Positions 8,139 through 17,900 of a DNA stretch of 64,000 bases are shown here, one piece after another. The first letter of the stretch is position 1. Each line of letters opens with the position of its first letter. Below the pieces are notes generated by a model that ran no database searches, was not told where the DNA came from, and saw nothing but the letters and a program-made list of their open reading frames with translations. This stretch comes from Olavius algarvensis associated proteobacterium Delta 3 (lineage in GTDB: Bacteria; Desulfobacterota; Desulfobacteria; Desulfobacterales; CAFBRK01), in contig CAFBRK010000283.1 of NCBI GenBank assembly GCA_903231505.1, positions 124,001 through 188,000 on the forward strand. The letters run 5' to 3'. A program made the position numbers and the translations under genes.

Positions 8139-9146
8139 TCATTTCCGGTCATTTCTGTCACGCAGCCATCTTGCCAAACGCTTCAGCCCTTCCTCGGTAG
8201 ATACCTTCGGCAGATACCCGAGATCCCGCTTGGCCGCCGAGATGTCGAACCAGTGGGCGGTGGACAATTCCCTGGCCACAAACCGGGTCATCTGAGGTTC
8301 TCCCTTTAAGCGAAATACGCGATACAACGTCTCGAGGATCCATCCCGCCGCCCATGCCGCGGGGAAGGGGACGGAACCGGCAACCGGATCCTTGCCGCCC
8401 GCAGCGAGGATCCGATCCACCATGTCCCAGACCGGAATCGGTTCGTCCTGGCTGATGAAATAGACCCGGCCGGACAGCTCCGGTGTTTCCCTGAGTCGAT
8501 CCGCCGCGAGCAGGTGTGCCTCCGCAGCATTGTCGACATAAATGGTATCCACCAGGTTGTTGCCGCTTCCGATACGCTTCAGCTTGTTTGCCCGGGCGAT
8601 AATCCGCGGCACCAGGTGATTGTCCCGGGGGCCCCAGATCAGGTGGGGGCGAAGGGAAATGGTGCGCAGATCATGTGCGCCGGCCTTGCGCACCTCCTGC
8701 TCCGCCTGTGCCTTGGTGGCGGGGTAGGGCGCATGAAACCTCTCCGGATACGGCACGGATTCGTCCACACCGGCCATATTGCCCCCATCGAAGACCACAC
8801 TGGGGGAGCTGGTGTAGATTAAACGAGACACGTCTCCTTGGCGACACCCGTCTACGACATGCCGGGTACCGAGAACATTGGCGCGATAGTAAGCGTCATA
8901 GGCTCCCCAGACTCCGGCCTTGGCCCCCACATGGAAAACAACATCCTTTCCCAGGCACGCGCGTTTTATGGCTTCGGCATCGCCGAGATCCGCCTGAATC
9001 TGATGCACTCCGATATTTTCAAGCGCCTGATACCGATTTCGGGAACAACTGGTGACCCGGTCTCCCCGCCTTACCAGACGCCGGACGATTTCAAAGCCGA
9101 GAAATCCTCCGCCACCGGTCACCAATATGTTTTCGGGTGTTGTCAT
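8139..9146 (-). CDS. oleD: OleD-like NAD(P)-dependent 2-alkyl-3-ketoalkanoate reductase
   Basis: This 335-residue extended short-chain dehydrogenase belongs to the 3-beta-HSD/epimerase family. It has a Rossmann motif NILVTGGGGFLGFEIVRR at the N-terminus and the catalytic pair in YPATKAQAE. OleD enzymes reduce the beta-keto acid made by OleA to a 2-alkyl-3-hydroxy acid in long-chain olefin synthesis. The assignment rests on the family match plus linkage to oleC and oleB: the ATG at 9146 overlaps the oleC TGA by four bases. The longer frame from 9170 is rejected because of this overlap. A sterol or sugar substrate cannot be excluded from sequence alone. Confidence 0.82.
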   Translation of the reverse strand: MTTPENILVTGGGGFLGFEIVRRLVRRGDRVTSCSRNRYQALENIGVHQIQADLGDAEAIKRACLGKDVVFHVGAKAGVWGAYDAYYRANVLGTRHVVDGCRQGDVSRLIYTSSPSVVFDGGNMAGVDESVPYPERFHAPYPATKAQAEQEVRKAGAHDLRTISLRPHLIWGPRDNHLVPRIIARANKLKRIGSGNNLVDTIYVDNAAEAHLLAADRLRETPELSGRVYFISQDEPIPVWDMVDRILAAGGKDPVAGSVPFPAAWAAGWILETLYRVFRLKGEPQMTRFVARELSTAHWFDISAAKRDLGYLPKVSTEEGLKRLARWLRDRNDRK

Positions 9147-10819
9147 CGCCCCAGTTTCGTTGCCGCCCATAGAGCCAGTTCTTCACGGAATATCTTAGAG
9201 TTATGTCGAATGTCCACCGGAAATTCGTGGTGAAACAAGACCGTTTGAATCGTTCGCGTCAGCTCGCTGTCCCGCGCCAAATTGAGCAGCTCCTGCTCGA
9301 TGTTCGGCCGGCTTTCGGCGGGAACCCCCTTTTCCAGCTCGACACACATCACCGGCTCTTGATTCCTTTTGGGGCCCACACCGACCAGCGCACTTCGGAA
9401 CACCTTCGGGTGATTGTTAAATATGGCCTCACAGGGGATCGTAAAGAGGGTGCCATTTTCGGTGACCACACGATGGCCTTTTCGGCCGCAGAACCAGATT
9501 CGCCCTTGGTCATCCAACCAGCCAAGATCCCCCATGCGATGCCAGAAACCATCCCCATCCCGAATTTTGGACCCGGCATCCTCTCCGGGTCGCTCAAAAT
9601 ACCCTGGCGTGGCGAGCTTGCCCTGTACGGCAATTTCTCCAATCTCGCCTCGGGAAACCGTCACATCAGACGACCATTCGGGTATCGGATCGTCGGTGAT
9701 GGAAAGCATCCGGACACGCATGCCGTTAACGGGGCGGCCGACACAGGTGCCACCTCCCTTTTCGCTGACATAACGTGTTTCGGATAGGATCTCCTTGCCG
9801 CCGATCGAAGACACCGGCATCGCTTCTGTGGCCCCGTAGCCTGAAAAGACCTGAGCGTCGCCGCAGAGCATGGTCGAGAATTGCTCCACATACACCGGCA
9901 GGGTAGGGGCGCCTGCTGAGATGACGCGCTTCAGGGAGGGCAGAATGATCCCGTTGCGCCGGCCGTACCTTCCCACGCGGTTTAACAGCGCCGGGGATGC
10001 GAACATATTCGTAACGCCCTGATTCAACACCGCTTCGATGATTTTTCGGGGATTGACTTTCGCTGGGCGCGTCGGATCCATGTCCGGTATCACCGCCGTC
10101 ATGCCAAGCGCCGGATCGAAAAGGGCGAAGAGCGGAAATGTCGGCAAATCGATCTCGCCCGGTTCAATCGAAAACTGGCGTCGTATGGATTTCACCTGGG
10201 CGTCGAAGATGCCGTGGGTATACACGACACCCTTGGCGGGACCGGTGCTTCCGGTGGTGAACAAAATGGCGGCGGTCTCAGCATCATGGGTTTCGGCGAT
10301 GGCATAGGTCGATCCGGGTCGTGCCATGAGTTCATCGAGGGTGTGTCCACCCCAGAACCATCGACGCCCCACGGTCACCCAGGATTGAACGGACTTGAAA
10401 TATCCGGGTCGAATCGTTCGGAGCATATGGGCGAGGGGGATGCCGATGAAGCCGTGGGGACGGCTTTCCTGAAGGCATTGAAGCATCCGGTCCACGCCCA
10501 TGCCGGGATCGACGACCACCGGCACGGCGCCGGTTTTGAAGAGGGCAAAGGTCAGGGTAAAAAACTCGAGGCACGGCTTGACCATCAGGACGGTGCGGGT
10601 TCCCCTTCTGATCCCGATTGATTCCAGTCCATGGGCCAAACGATCCGAGGCTTCATCCAACTGCCGAAATGTCAGATGGGCGTAGGTGACACGCCCTTTG
10701 GCATCCCTGCCGACAGGCGCCACCACGGCCCGCTGATAGGGGCCAAGCTCCGCCATGCGTCTGAGACGGGTGGCAACGTTCACGGTATCGGTATGATGGC
10801 GTTGTTCATCTGTTGTCAT
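9143..10819 (-). CDS. oleC: OleC-like beta-lactone synthetase (AMP-dependent synthetase family)
   Basis: This 558-residue ANL-superfamily enzyme has the adenylate loop AAILFTTGSTGPAKGV, a later FSGYGATEAMP and the hinge region GDLGWLDDQGRIWFCGRKGHRV. OleC converts 2-alkyl-3-hydroxy acids to beta-lactones using ATP, which OleB then decarboxylates to cis-olefins. It is the middle gene of three with ATGA overlaps: its ATG (10819) overlaps the oleB stop and its stop overlaps the oleD start. That tight coupling fits a metabolon, as known for OleB, OleC and OleD. A plain fatty-acyl-CoA ligase is the alternative, but the neighbours argue against it. Confidence 0.85.
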   Translation of the reverse strand: MTTDEQRHHTDTVNVATRLRRMAELGPYQRAVVAPVGRDAKGRVTYAHLTFRQLDEASDRLAHGLESIGIRRGTRTVLMVKPCLEFFTLTFALFKTGAVPVVVDPGMGVDRMLQCLQESRPHGFIGIPLAHMLRTIRPGYFKSVQSWVTVGRRWFWGGHTLDELMARPGSTYAIAETHDAETAAILFTTGSTGPAKGVVYTHGIFDAQVKSIRRQFSIEPGEIDLPTFPLFALFDPALGMTAVIPDMDPTRPAKVNPRKIIEAVLNQGVTNMFASPALLNRVGRYGRRNGIILPSLKRVISAGAPTLPVYVEQFSTMLCGDAQVFSGYGATEAMPVSSIGGKEILSETRYVSEKGGGTCVGRPVNGMRVRMLSITDDPIPEWSSDVTVSRGEIGEIAVQGKLATPGYFERPGEDAGSKIRDGDGFWHRMGDLGWLDDQGRIWFCGRKGHRVVTENGTLFTIPCEAIFNNHPKVFRSALVGVGPKRNQEPVMCVELEKGVPAESRPNIEQELLNLARDSELTRTIQTVLFHHEFPVDIRHNSKIFREELALWAATKLGR

Positions 10820-11718
10820 AATGGATGCCGTTTCAGGAAGGACGTGATGTGTTTCAACACCGTTTCCGGGATGTCTTCCAGGATGTAATGACCGGCCTCT
10901 TTGAAATAATGCGCCTCGGCATCCGGAAACCGGCGTCGCCATTCATCATAATAATCCCTGTCGAATACAAAGTCATGAGCCCCCCAGCAGATCAGCATGG
11001 GGATGTGCCGCAATGCGTGCAGATGATCACCGACGTCTTTGACGATGTCAAATCCGGGATCCTGTCCGGTCAAAGGAATGTCCTGAACGAATTTCAGTGT
11101 TGCCAGCCGATGCCGGGGGGTGTCATACGGGGCTCTGAGACCTTTGCGCACCGGGACGGACAGGCGTCGGCGGGGAGCCATGATCAAAGCGCCTTCCACA
11201 AACAGGTTCAGGCCCAGCACGGCCGGAACACCGATCATCGGCACGTTCCGAATGAGGCGCAACCGAACAGGAAGCCGTTTTCCATGGGGAGGCGGGAAAG
11301 CCGCCGTGTTCAGAATGATGAGTCTTCCTATCCGCTCAGGATGCCTTCGAGCATACGCCATGCCGATCATGCCGCCCCAGTCGTGAACGATCAGGGTTAT
11401 GGGGCGCTGCAGGTGCAGCCCCTGGATAAAGGCTTGAAAATCGTCCACCCGGCTTCTCAGGCGGTAATCATACAGTTGCATCCCGGGTTTGTCCGACAAC
11501 CCGCAACCGATGTGATCCGGCACGATCGTACGGTAGGCGTGAGACAACCCCTTGACCAGGTGTCGGTAATAAAACGACCAGGTCGGGTTCCCGTGGACCA
11601 TGATCACCGGATCCCCGGCACCCTCATCCAGGTAGTGGTATCGGAAACCGTGTATATCCATCGTGTGGGACCGGAATGGATACAGTTTCCGAAACTCTGT
11701 ATCTTTCAAATATTTCAT
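10816..11718 (-). CDS. oleB: OleB-like beta-lactone decarboxylase (alpha/beta hydrolase, haloalkane dehalogenase-like)
   Basis: This 300-residue alpha/beta hydrolase has the oxyanion motif VHGNPTWSFYYR and an aspartate nucleophile in LIVHDWGGMIGM, the haloalkane-dehalogenase-like arrangement. The catalytic His is in FKEAGHYILEDIP. OleB uses this Asp to decarboxylate cis-beta-lactones to alkenes. It is the first gene of the oleBCD set, starting at 11718 behind an AT-rich region with a TATGAT hexamer and a 14-bp palindrome. It lies about 200 bp downstream of pfa3 and on the same strand. A general epoxide hydrolase or dehalogenase is the alternative. Confidence 0.85.
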   Translation of the reverse strand: MKYLKDTEFRKLYPFRSHTMDIHGFRYHYLDEGAGDPVIMVHGNPTWSFYYRHLVKGLSHAYRTIVPDHIGCGLSDKPGMQLYDYRLRSRVDDFQAFIQGLHLQRPITLIVHDWGGMIGMAYARRHPERIGRLIILNTAAFPPPHGKRLPVRLRLIRNVPMIGVPAVLGLNLFVEGALIMAPRRRLSVPVRKGLRAPYDTPRHRLATLKFVQDIPLTGQDPGFDIVKDVGDHLHALRHIPMLICWGAHDFVFDRDYYDEWRRRFPDAEAHYFKEAGHYILEDIPETVLKHITSFLKRHPL

Positions 11719-11727
11719 AATTATAAT

Positions 11728-11767
11728 TTGTTTTAAAACAATATCATAATATAGTATAATTAATGTG
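11728..11767 (-). promoter_or_regulatory. putative oleBCD promoter with palindromic operator
   Basis: On the minus strand TATGAT (11743-11748) is a good -10 hexamer; a TTTCAC stands 16 bp upstream as a weak -35. The start point would fall in the perfect 14-bp palindrome TTGTTTTAAAACAA (11728-11741), ten bases before the oleB ATG. A regulator bound there could block transcription. The 200 bp between oleB and pfa3 (11719-11918) hold no gene. Confidence 0.4.
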
Positions 11768-11912
11768 AAACATTAAAAAGTTGGTTTAGAAAAGAATCTG
11801 GAGCGATGCGGAAATCCCGCTTAGCGGGGCGACTGGGATAGACATATTGGCCCACCACACTAAAACGATGATAATTCTTTGAAAAAACTGAGCGACATCG
11901 CCGCCTTTCATA

Positions 11913-11933
11913 ACATCGTTACACGATTTTATT
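11913..11933. promoter_or_regulatory. second copy of the ATCGT-N3-ACGATTTTAT motif
   Basis: ACATCGTTACACGATTTTAT lies across the stop codon of pfa3. It is nearly identical to the copy at 6915-6935 and related to the perfect palindrome upstream of pfa3. It is about 190 bp upstream of oleB. It may be an operator or simply a repeat. Confidence 0.3.
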
Positions 11934-14900
11934 CGGCAACAAACGTATCCCGAAATCCGCCATGCTGTAAATGGTCAACCCATCCACCCGGAGGGCGCCC
12001 TCGGCGATCAATGTCGGATACGGCGCCTGTGCAACAAAAGAGATGTGCGCTTCGACGTCCACAATCCGGTTTGTTTGAAGAATCTGTCCGCGGTACTGCC
12101 ATGTATGAGCCCGATCCGTCAGGGTCGTTATCCGATGGGTGGCGTCGAGTTCCGGCCAGCGCTGATTGGCCACGTACTTCAGCAGCTGCAGGAAAGACTC
12201 CAAGCCAAGGGACCCGGGGCAAACCGGATCCTGTAGAAAGTGGGCCTTGAAAAACCACTCGTCCGGATCCACCGTCTTGGTCCCCCGCACGTAACCGAGA
12301 CCATGATGTCCCCCCTTGGGTAGATATGTATCGATCCTGTCGATCATTCTCATCGCGGCAGCGGGAAATGATCTTGGGGTATCGTCCGTCACTGTTGGGT
12401 CGTCCGGTGTGAGGGGTGGCACCTTTTGAAATCGATAGATGTCGTGGCCGGGGAGCTGTGCCGGATCACTGAACGCATCGGAATCCCGGATGCCTATTTG
12501 TTGGGCCAGGGCCTCCTTTGTGAAAAACCCGAAGTTCGTTGTTCCGTTGTATATCAATTCCTCGCCGATCATTGCCTGAAACTCAAAATCCTGGATAACC
12601 ATGTCGCCTGCCGTGGCGACCTTTGTCATCCTGCTTTGCATGGTCAGCGTTTGATCGCAGGGCATCAGGTCCCGGTGGAGGGTTGCGGTTCCGCCAAGAT
12701 TCCGAAAATGCAGATCCCTTTCACTGGTCAGGGCGGTGCCCACGTACGCGGCAATAAATCCGCAGGGTTGCAGGACGGCTTCGAGCAACACGCAAAAGGG
12801 AAGGACCGGCGTCCGGTTGGCCTTGAAATACCAGTGGTCGCGGCGCATATCGAATTCGGATACGAACCATCCGCCGGGTTTCAATACCCTTGGCTCCGCA
12901 TCGGCCTGGATCACACGATCCATAAATGAGTAGGGCCGTGACGGCAGCCGGGCAATGAACCGGTCTTTGTCGAAAACCGTGTAGGCTTCACCAAACGCTT
13001 TTGACGGGGCGCCTTCGGCAAACTCTAATATTTGCTGCCGGGTATAAATCGGTCGGTCAAGGGAGCGGTCGAGGGCACTCTCTGGATCTGAGGTTCGATT
13101 CCGCCTATCCCAGAAGTTCTCAATGGTCTGGCGGGTTGTGCCGCTCAGCTGCATGGACATGCCGTCGAAACGCACAATGAATTGGCCGTCCGCATACATG
13201 TTGGCATCGGCAATGGCATAGGGTTCCGGATCAAATCCGATTTCACGAAGTTCCACTTCGTAAAGGACCCGGCGCGTCCGGGGGGTCACCGGCCCCCGGC
13301 ATTTGAGCACGGCTTTGGTGCCAATGACCGGCTCGTAGGCGGCCCCGGGCATGTCCGCGATCCACCCCATTCTCTGGAGAAATACGCGAAGCGTATGGGC
13401 GCAACATTCATACATCAACGTGCCGGGCATCACCATGTCGTCTACGAAATGGCAGGTCAGAAACCAGTCACCCGGGTGGATGTCGGCTTCGGCCCGGATT
13501 CTTCCCAGGCCGCAGCGCCCCCCGGAAGGATCTAGATCCACCACCCGGTCAATCAGGCGCATGCGGCCGCCGGGCAGTCGGAGGCCTTCCGGAACGGTCA
13601 CATTCTTGAATCCGGCGCCGAAACACTCCGCCGGGCGACCCTGCCTCAAGGCGTCCAGTTGAGCGGAGCTATAACTCTCCGGCATCATCGGCACCGGGTG
13701 GTGCCAGTCCGACAGGCCTTTTCCGGGAACAGGCGTTTTCTCATCATCTGTGAGAAGAATGCCTCCGGAATTTCGGATTTCCGCGTCCGTGAAAAACCCC
13801 GCACACCCATCGGTCATGGTAATCAAGGGCTCGTTTCCGATAAATCCATCAAAATGGAAGAAAAAGAGCCACGTGTCTCCCTGTCGTACGAATTTTTCGA
13901 TTTCGATGTCGTAACGGATCACATCCCCGGGTTCGGGAAGCCCCCGGTGAAAAGATACCGAAGCGTCCAGCAGGCGATAGGCCCGTTTACCTTTGAGCTC
14001 CAGGTCGATGCCCAGGTAAGCACACATAAACAGGTCGGCCTGTCCGGCTTCAACAGATATACAGACCGGCGCTTTGCCGCCGTCGAGGTACCATGCACCG
14101 GGAAGGACATCATGTTCGGTAACGATGCGGCCGGACGACAGGGACGCTTTTTTCCCTTCGACAGTCAGAATTCGATCCACGAGCATGAGCGGCTCGTCCG
14201 GGAGCCGAACCCGGACCGGATACGTGTCCACCCGCGCAAATTCGGGCCCCAGCACCTTGGCCGCCGATCCGATGGCAAACTCTAAACACATATCCCGGTC
14301 GAATGCCGGCGGACGACCCGCCTCGGAGCCGCTACCGAGAGGTGGTGTGTCGGCAGACGTCGCAGGTTCCCCGGCATGGCGGGCCATGGCATGGGCCAGC
14401 CGCTGTTGAAGCTCGACCCCTTCGGACAGGACCTGGGCAAGATCCCTGGACAGGTCCAGAAACAGATCATGGGCTTCAGCGGTTGCCCGGGCCGCACCGG
14501 TCAGGAAAGCGATCTGCCTGCCGGGATCTCCGGCCACCGGATCGGTATCCGGCGGCAACGGGTTTGGTTTCCGTGGGGGCATCCGCGTGCCGGATCTGCT
14601 CTCGGCGGTATCGATGTCTCGCACGTAGTGTTCACGGGTGCCGGCGGAGTGACTTGATTCCCCGACCGTCGCCGGAATCGCAGGGTCTCCAAGAATCCTG
14701 TCTGTTGACGGACCCTTTGGATGGGCCGGTGACACCTCCAAGCGCTCGGTCTCCGGGCGGCCCCCATACAGGGCGGTCAGATCTACAGGAACACCTTCGG
14801 CAATCAGCCTGGCAAGGCATGCCAACAGGGGCTCCAGGCCGTCTTTTCCCGTCTTTCCCATGGATACGGCAAGGTGTGGCCGATCCGCCAGTATTTGGCG

Positions 14901-17900
14901 GATCATCCGGGAACAGGACGCCTGGGGGCCCATCTCGAGGAACACCCGGACCCCGTCCTGATGGGCCTGGTGGATGACGGCCGGAAAATCGAATCCAAAG
15001 CGGGCATTGCTTAAAATGGCATCGGCAGCGGCTTCCGATGTTACCCGGTAGGTTTTGGCAGAAGTGCTGCTGTAGAAACGGACCCCTTTGGGCTCTGACA
15101 CCGGAAGGAAATGAAGCTGACGGTAGGCCTCTTTTACCGGTTCGAGAACATCGCAGTGAACGGCTACAACGCCGTCCACGAGCACCGCATCGCAGCCGAA
15201 ACGGCCGATGAAATCCAGGACATCTTCCTTGATACCGCCGATCACGCACTCTCCCGGGGTGTTGGCAATGAGCAGGCGAATGCGGTCCGCCTCAGAAAGT
15301 GCCTGCCGGATCGATGGGGCCGGCCGGTTGATCACGGCCGTCAGCCACTGAATGTCCCGGGTTGCCTCGATCCGCCAGGCCTCCCGGACGGCATGATAAG
15401 GCCCGGCGATGTCTTTCGTGAACAAATCGCTTCGGACCATCCTTTCGAGCATGTCGCCCCGGCGGGGCCACGCTCCCAGGGCAAAAAGGGCCGCTGATTC
15501 GCCGAGACTGTACCCGATGGCCACCGTCGGGTGGATACCCAGAGCCTGAGCCATCCGGGTCGTGGCGCTTCCAAATAGCACCTGGCTGCAGATCAGGTTC
15601 ACCGGATCCGAGACAAGCCCGGCATAGGCATCCTGCTCCCATCCGGGCTCCCAAGACATCCGATACGGCACGGTGGCCTCGGGCCGCATCTGATTTCTGA
15701 GATCGTCTTCGATGCTGTTAAGATCTCTGAAGATGTCGGGCCAGAGCACACCGAGTTCACGGCCCATACCCAGATAATGGTTCCCGGACCCGGGAAACAC
15801 AAACGCCAGCTCCCCGCTTCCGCCGACGGGCTGCGGCGTATAATGTATTCCATGTGCCATGAGGTTGTAGCCGCCGGAAACCGCCTCCATCAGCGTGTCT
15901 GTTTTATTCGCGAGATCCTCGATCTCCGAAGCGACCAGGGCCGACGAAAGCCGTTTTTCAGATATCCCGCTCTGAAACCATGTTGCAGCAAGTCTCGCCA
16001 TGCTTCCGCCGGAGGTTCCATTTAAGTCGACAAAACTGCGAAATACCTTCAGTTCGTTGAGTAGATCTTCGGTTGTGTCGCCGGCGACCACAAAGAGCCC
16101 TGCCGAACCGACCCCAACGGGGCGTCGGCGTTCCACCATAATCCGGGTGGCCAGGTCTTCTGTCACCGGTTCGTTGCCGGGCCCCTCCAGGATCGCATGG
16201 GTGCAGCTTCCGTCGGTGGTCATGACCGCGACACAGGCGCGTCGCGGACCGTCTTTTCGATTGCGAACCCAGTACAACGGCTTGGTTGGTACGTGGACGT
16301 GAACGGATGTCGCATCAAACAACGTCGACGTCGTGAATCCCGGCATCGGGGGCAGGATTTCCTGATAGAGGCAAAGTGCTGTTTTTACGATCGAAGCCAG
16401 GCCGGACGCAGCTCCCATATGGCCGATGGCCGATTTTGCAGAGCTTACCGCGAGGATTTCCTGCGGCCCGCCGCGGGTATCCCTGAAGAAGGTCTCGATG
16501 GCCTCTGCCTCGACGCGGTCTTCCGTCGGGTCCCCGCTTCCATGGGCCTCGTAAAGTCCAATGGAGAATGGGGAAACGCCGGCATGTTGAAACGCTTCTG
16601 TCAGAGAACCCATATACGCGGACCTGGAAACCAATCCGGGTTCCCCCTCACAGCCACTGGCGGTTCCCATGCCGCGCAGCAAGGCATAGATGCGGTCCCC
16701 GTCGGCGATGGCCTTTTCCAGTCGTTTGACCACCACGGCCACCGCGCCGTCCCCTGGAAGGGTACCGTCAGCAGAAGTATCAAACGGGAGGACAGCGTCC
16801 CGTTTCGACATGGGACGGCTGCGGTCCGCCATCAACACCGAGCGTACATCACCGCAGAGGTCGACAGCACCCACCAGAATGGCATCGGCGTCATCCCGAC
16901 GGAGCCACCGTGCGGCCAGGTCAAGGGCCTTGAGACCCGATGCCGTCCCGTCCGAAATCACAAAACTCGGGCCGCCGAGCCGGAACTCACGGGCAATCCG
17001 ACTGGCCACCATGCTCCCCAGCGCACCGACGGTGCGATCGGCCGTCAGCGGGGCGCTCAACGCGTTCCGGACATGGTTTGCCTCACCCGCGGCCAGGTCA
17101 CCGGTCACAAAACCATCTGCAGTCAGGGAGCGCCATCGAAGATGAAAATTGGTCGCTTCCATGTCGAAATCGATACCCACGATGGCCCCCATACGGACCC
17201 GATCCCGGTCCCGCTCAATACCGGCGTCGGCCATAGCCTCTGCCGAAACTTTCAGCATGAGCAGATGTTGCGGCAGGATGTCCGGAATTTCTCTGGGGGG
17301 AATCCGGAACTCACCCGCATGGATCGTCAATTTCTCCATGTAGGCGCCCCTGCCGGCTCTTCCTTCCAGCCAGCGTTCCGCAGCGGGGTCGCAGCCTTTC
17401 CATCGATTTTTGGGAGGGGGGTTCCATGCGGCCTCTTCATTAAAAACCCGCCGTTGGAACAACGCCAGAGTATCTGCCGGGCCTGCTGCCGCGCCCATGC
17501 CGACAATGGCGATCGGCTCGGGGGGTCTTTCCTCTATCTGAATACTGACGGATTCATCCGCTGATTCCGGGGCGGGCTGATCCTCGTCGTTGGGGGGCGG
17601 CTCCTCCAGGAGCAGGTGGGCATTAATTCCTCCGAAACCGAAGGCACTGATTGCCGCCCGTCTGGGGATATTCGGATTGCGCTGTTGCCAGGGCTCCGGC
17701 TCTGTCTGAACCCGGAACGGACTGTCGAGGATCGGACTGCTTTGGGGCGGGGCATGATAGTTCAGGGAGGGGGGAAGCACACGATGCCGCATCGCCAGGA
17801 GGACTTTGATCATGCCGGCCGCCCCTGCCGCCGTCAGCAGGTGGCCGATCATCGACTTGATCGACCCGATGGCGCAGCTGCCCGGTTTCCGGCTGGAACC

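Noticed and set aside
10825-11736. Plus-strand frame of 303 codons over oleB
   Set aside because: It is an antisense shadow; the minus frame has complete hydrolase motifs.
16197-17564. Long plus-strand frame of 455 codons within pfa3
   Set aside because: It is the opposite-strand shadow of a GC-rich domain gene and has no family-like content.
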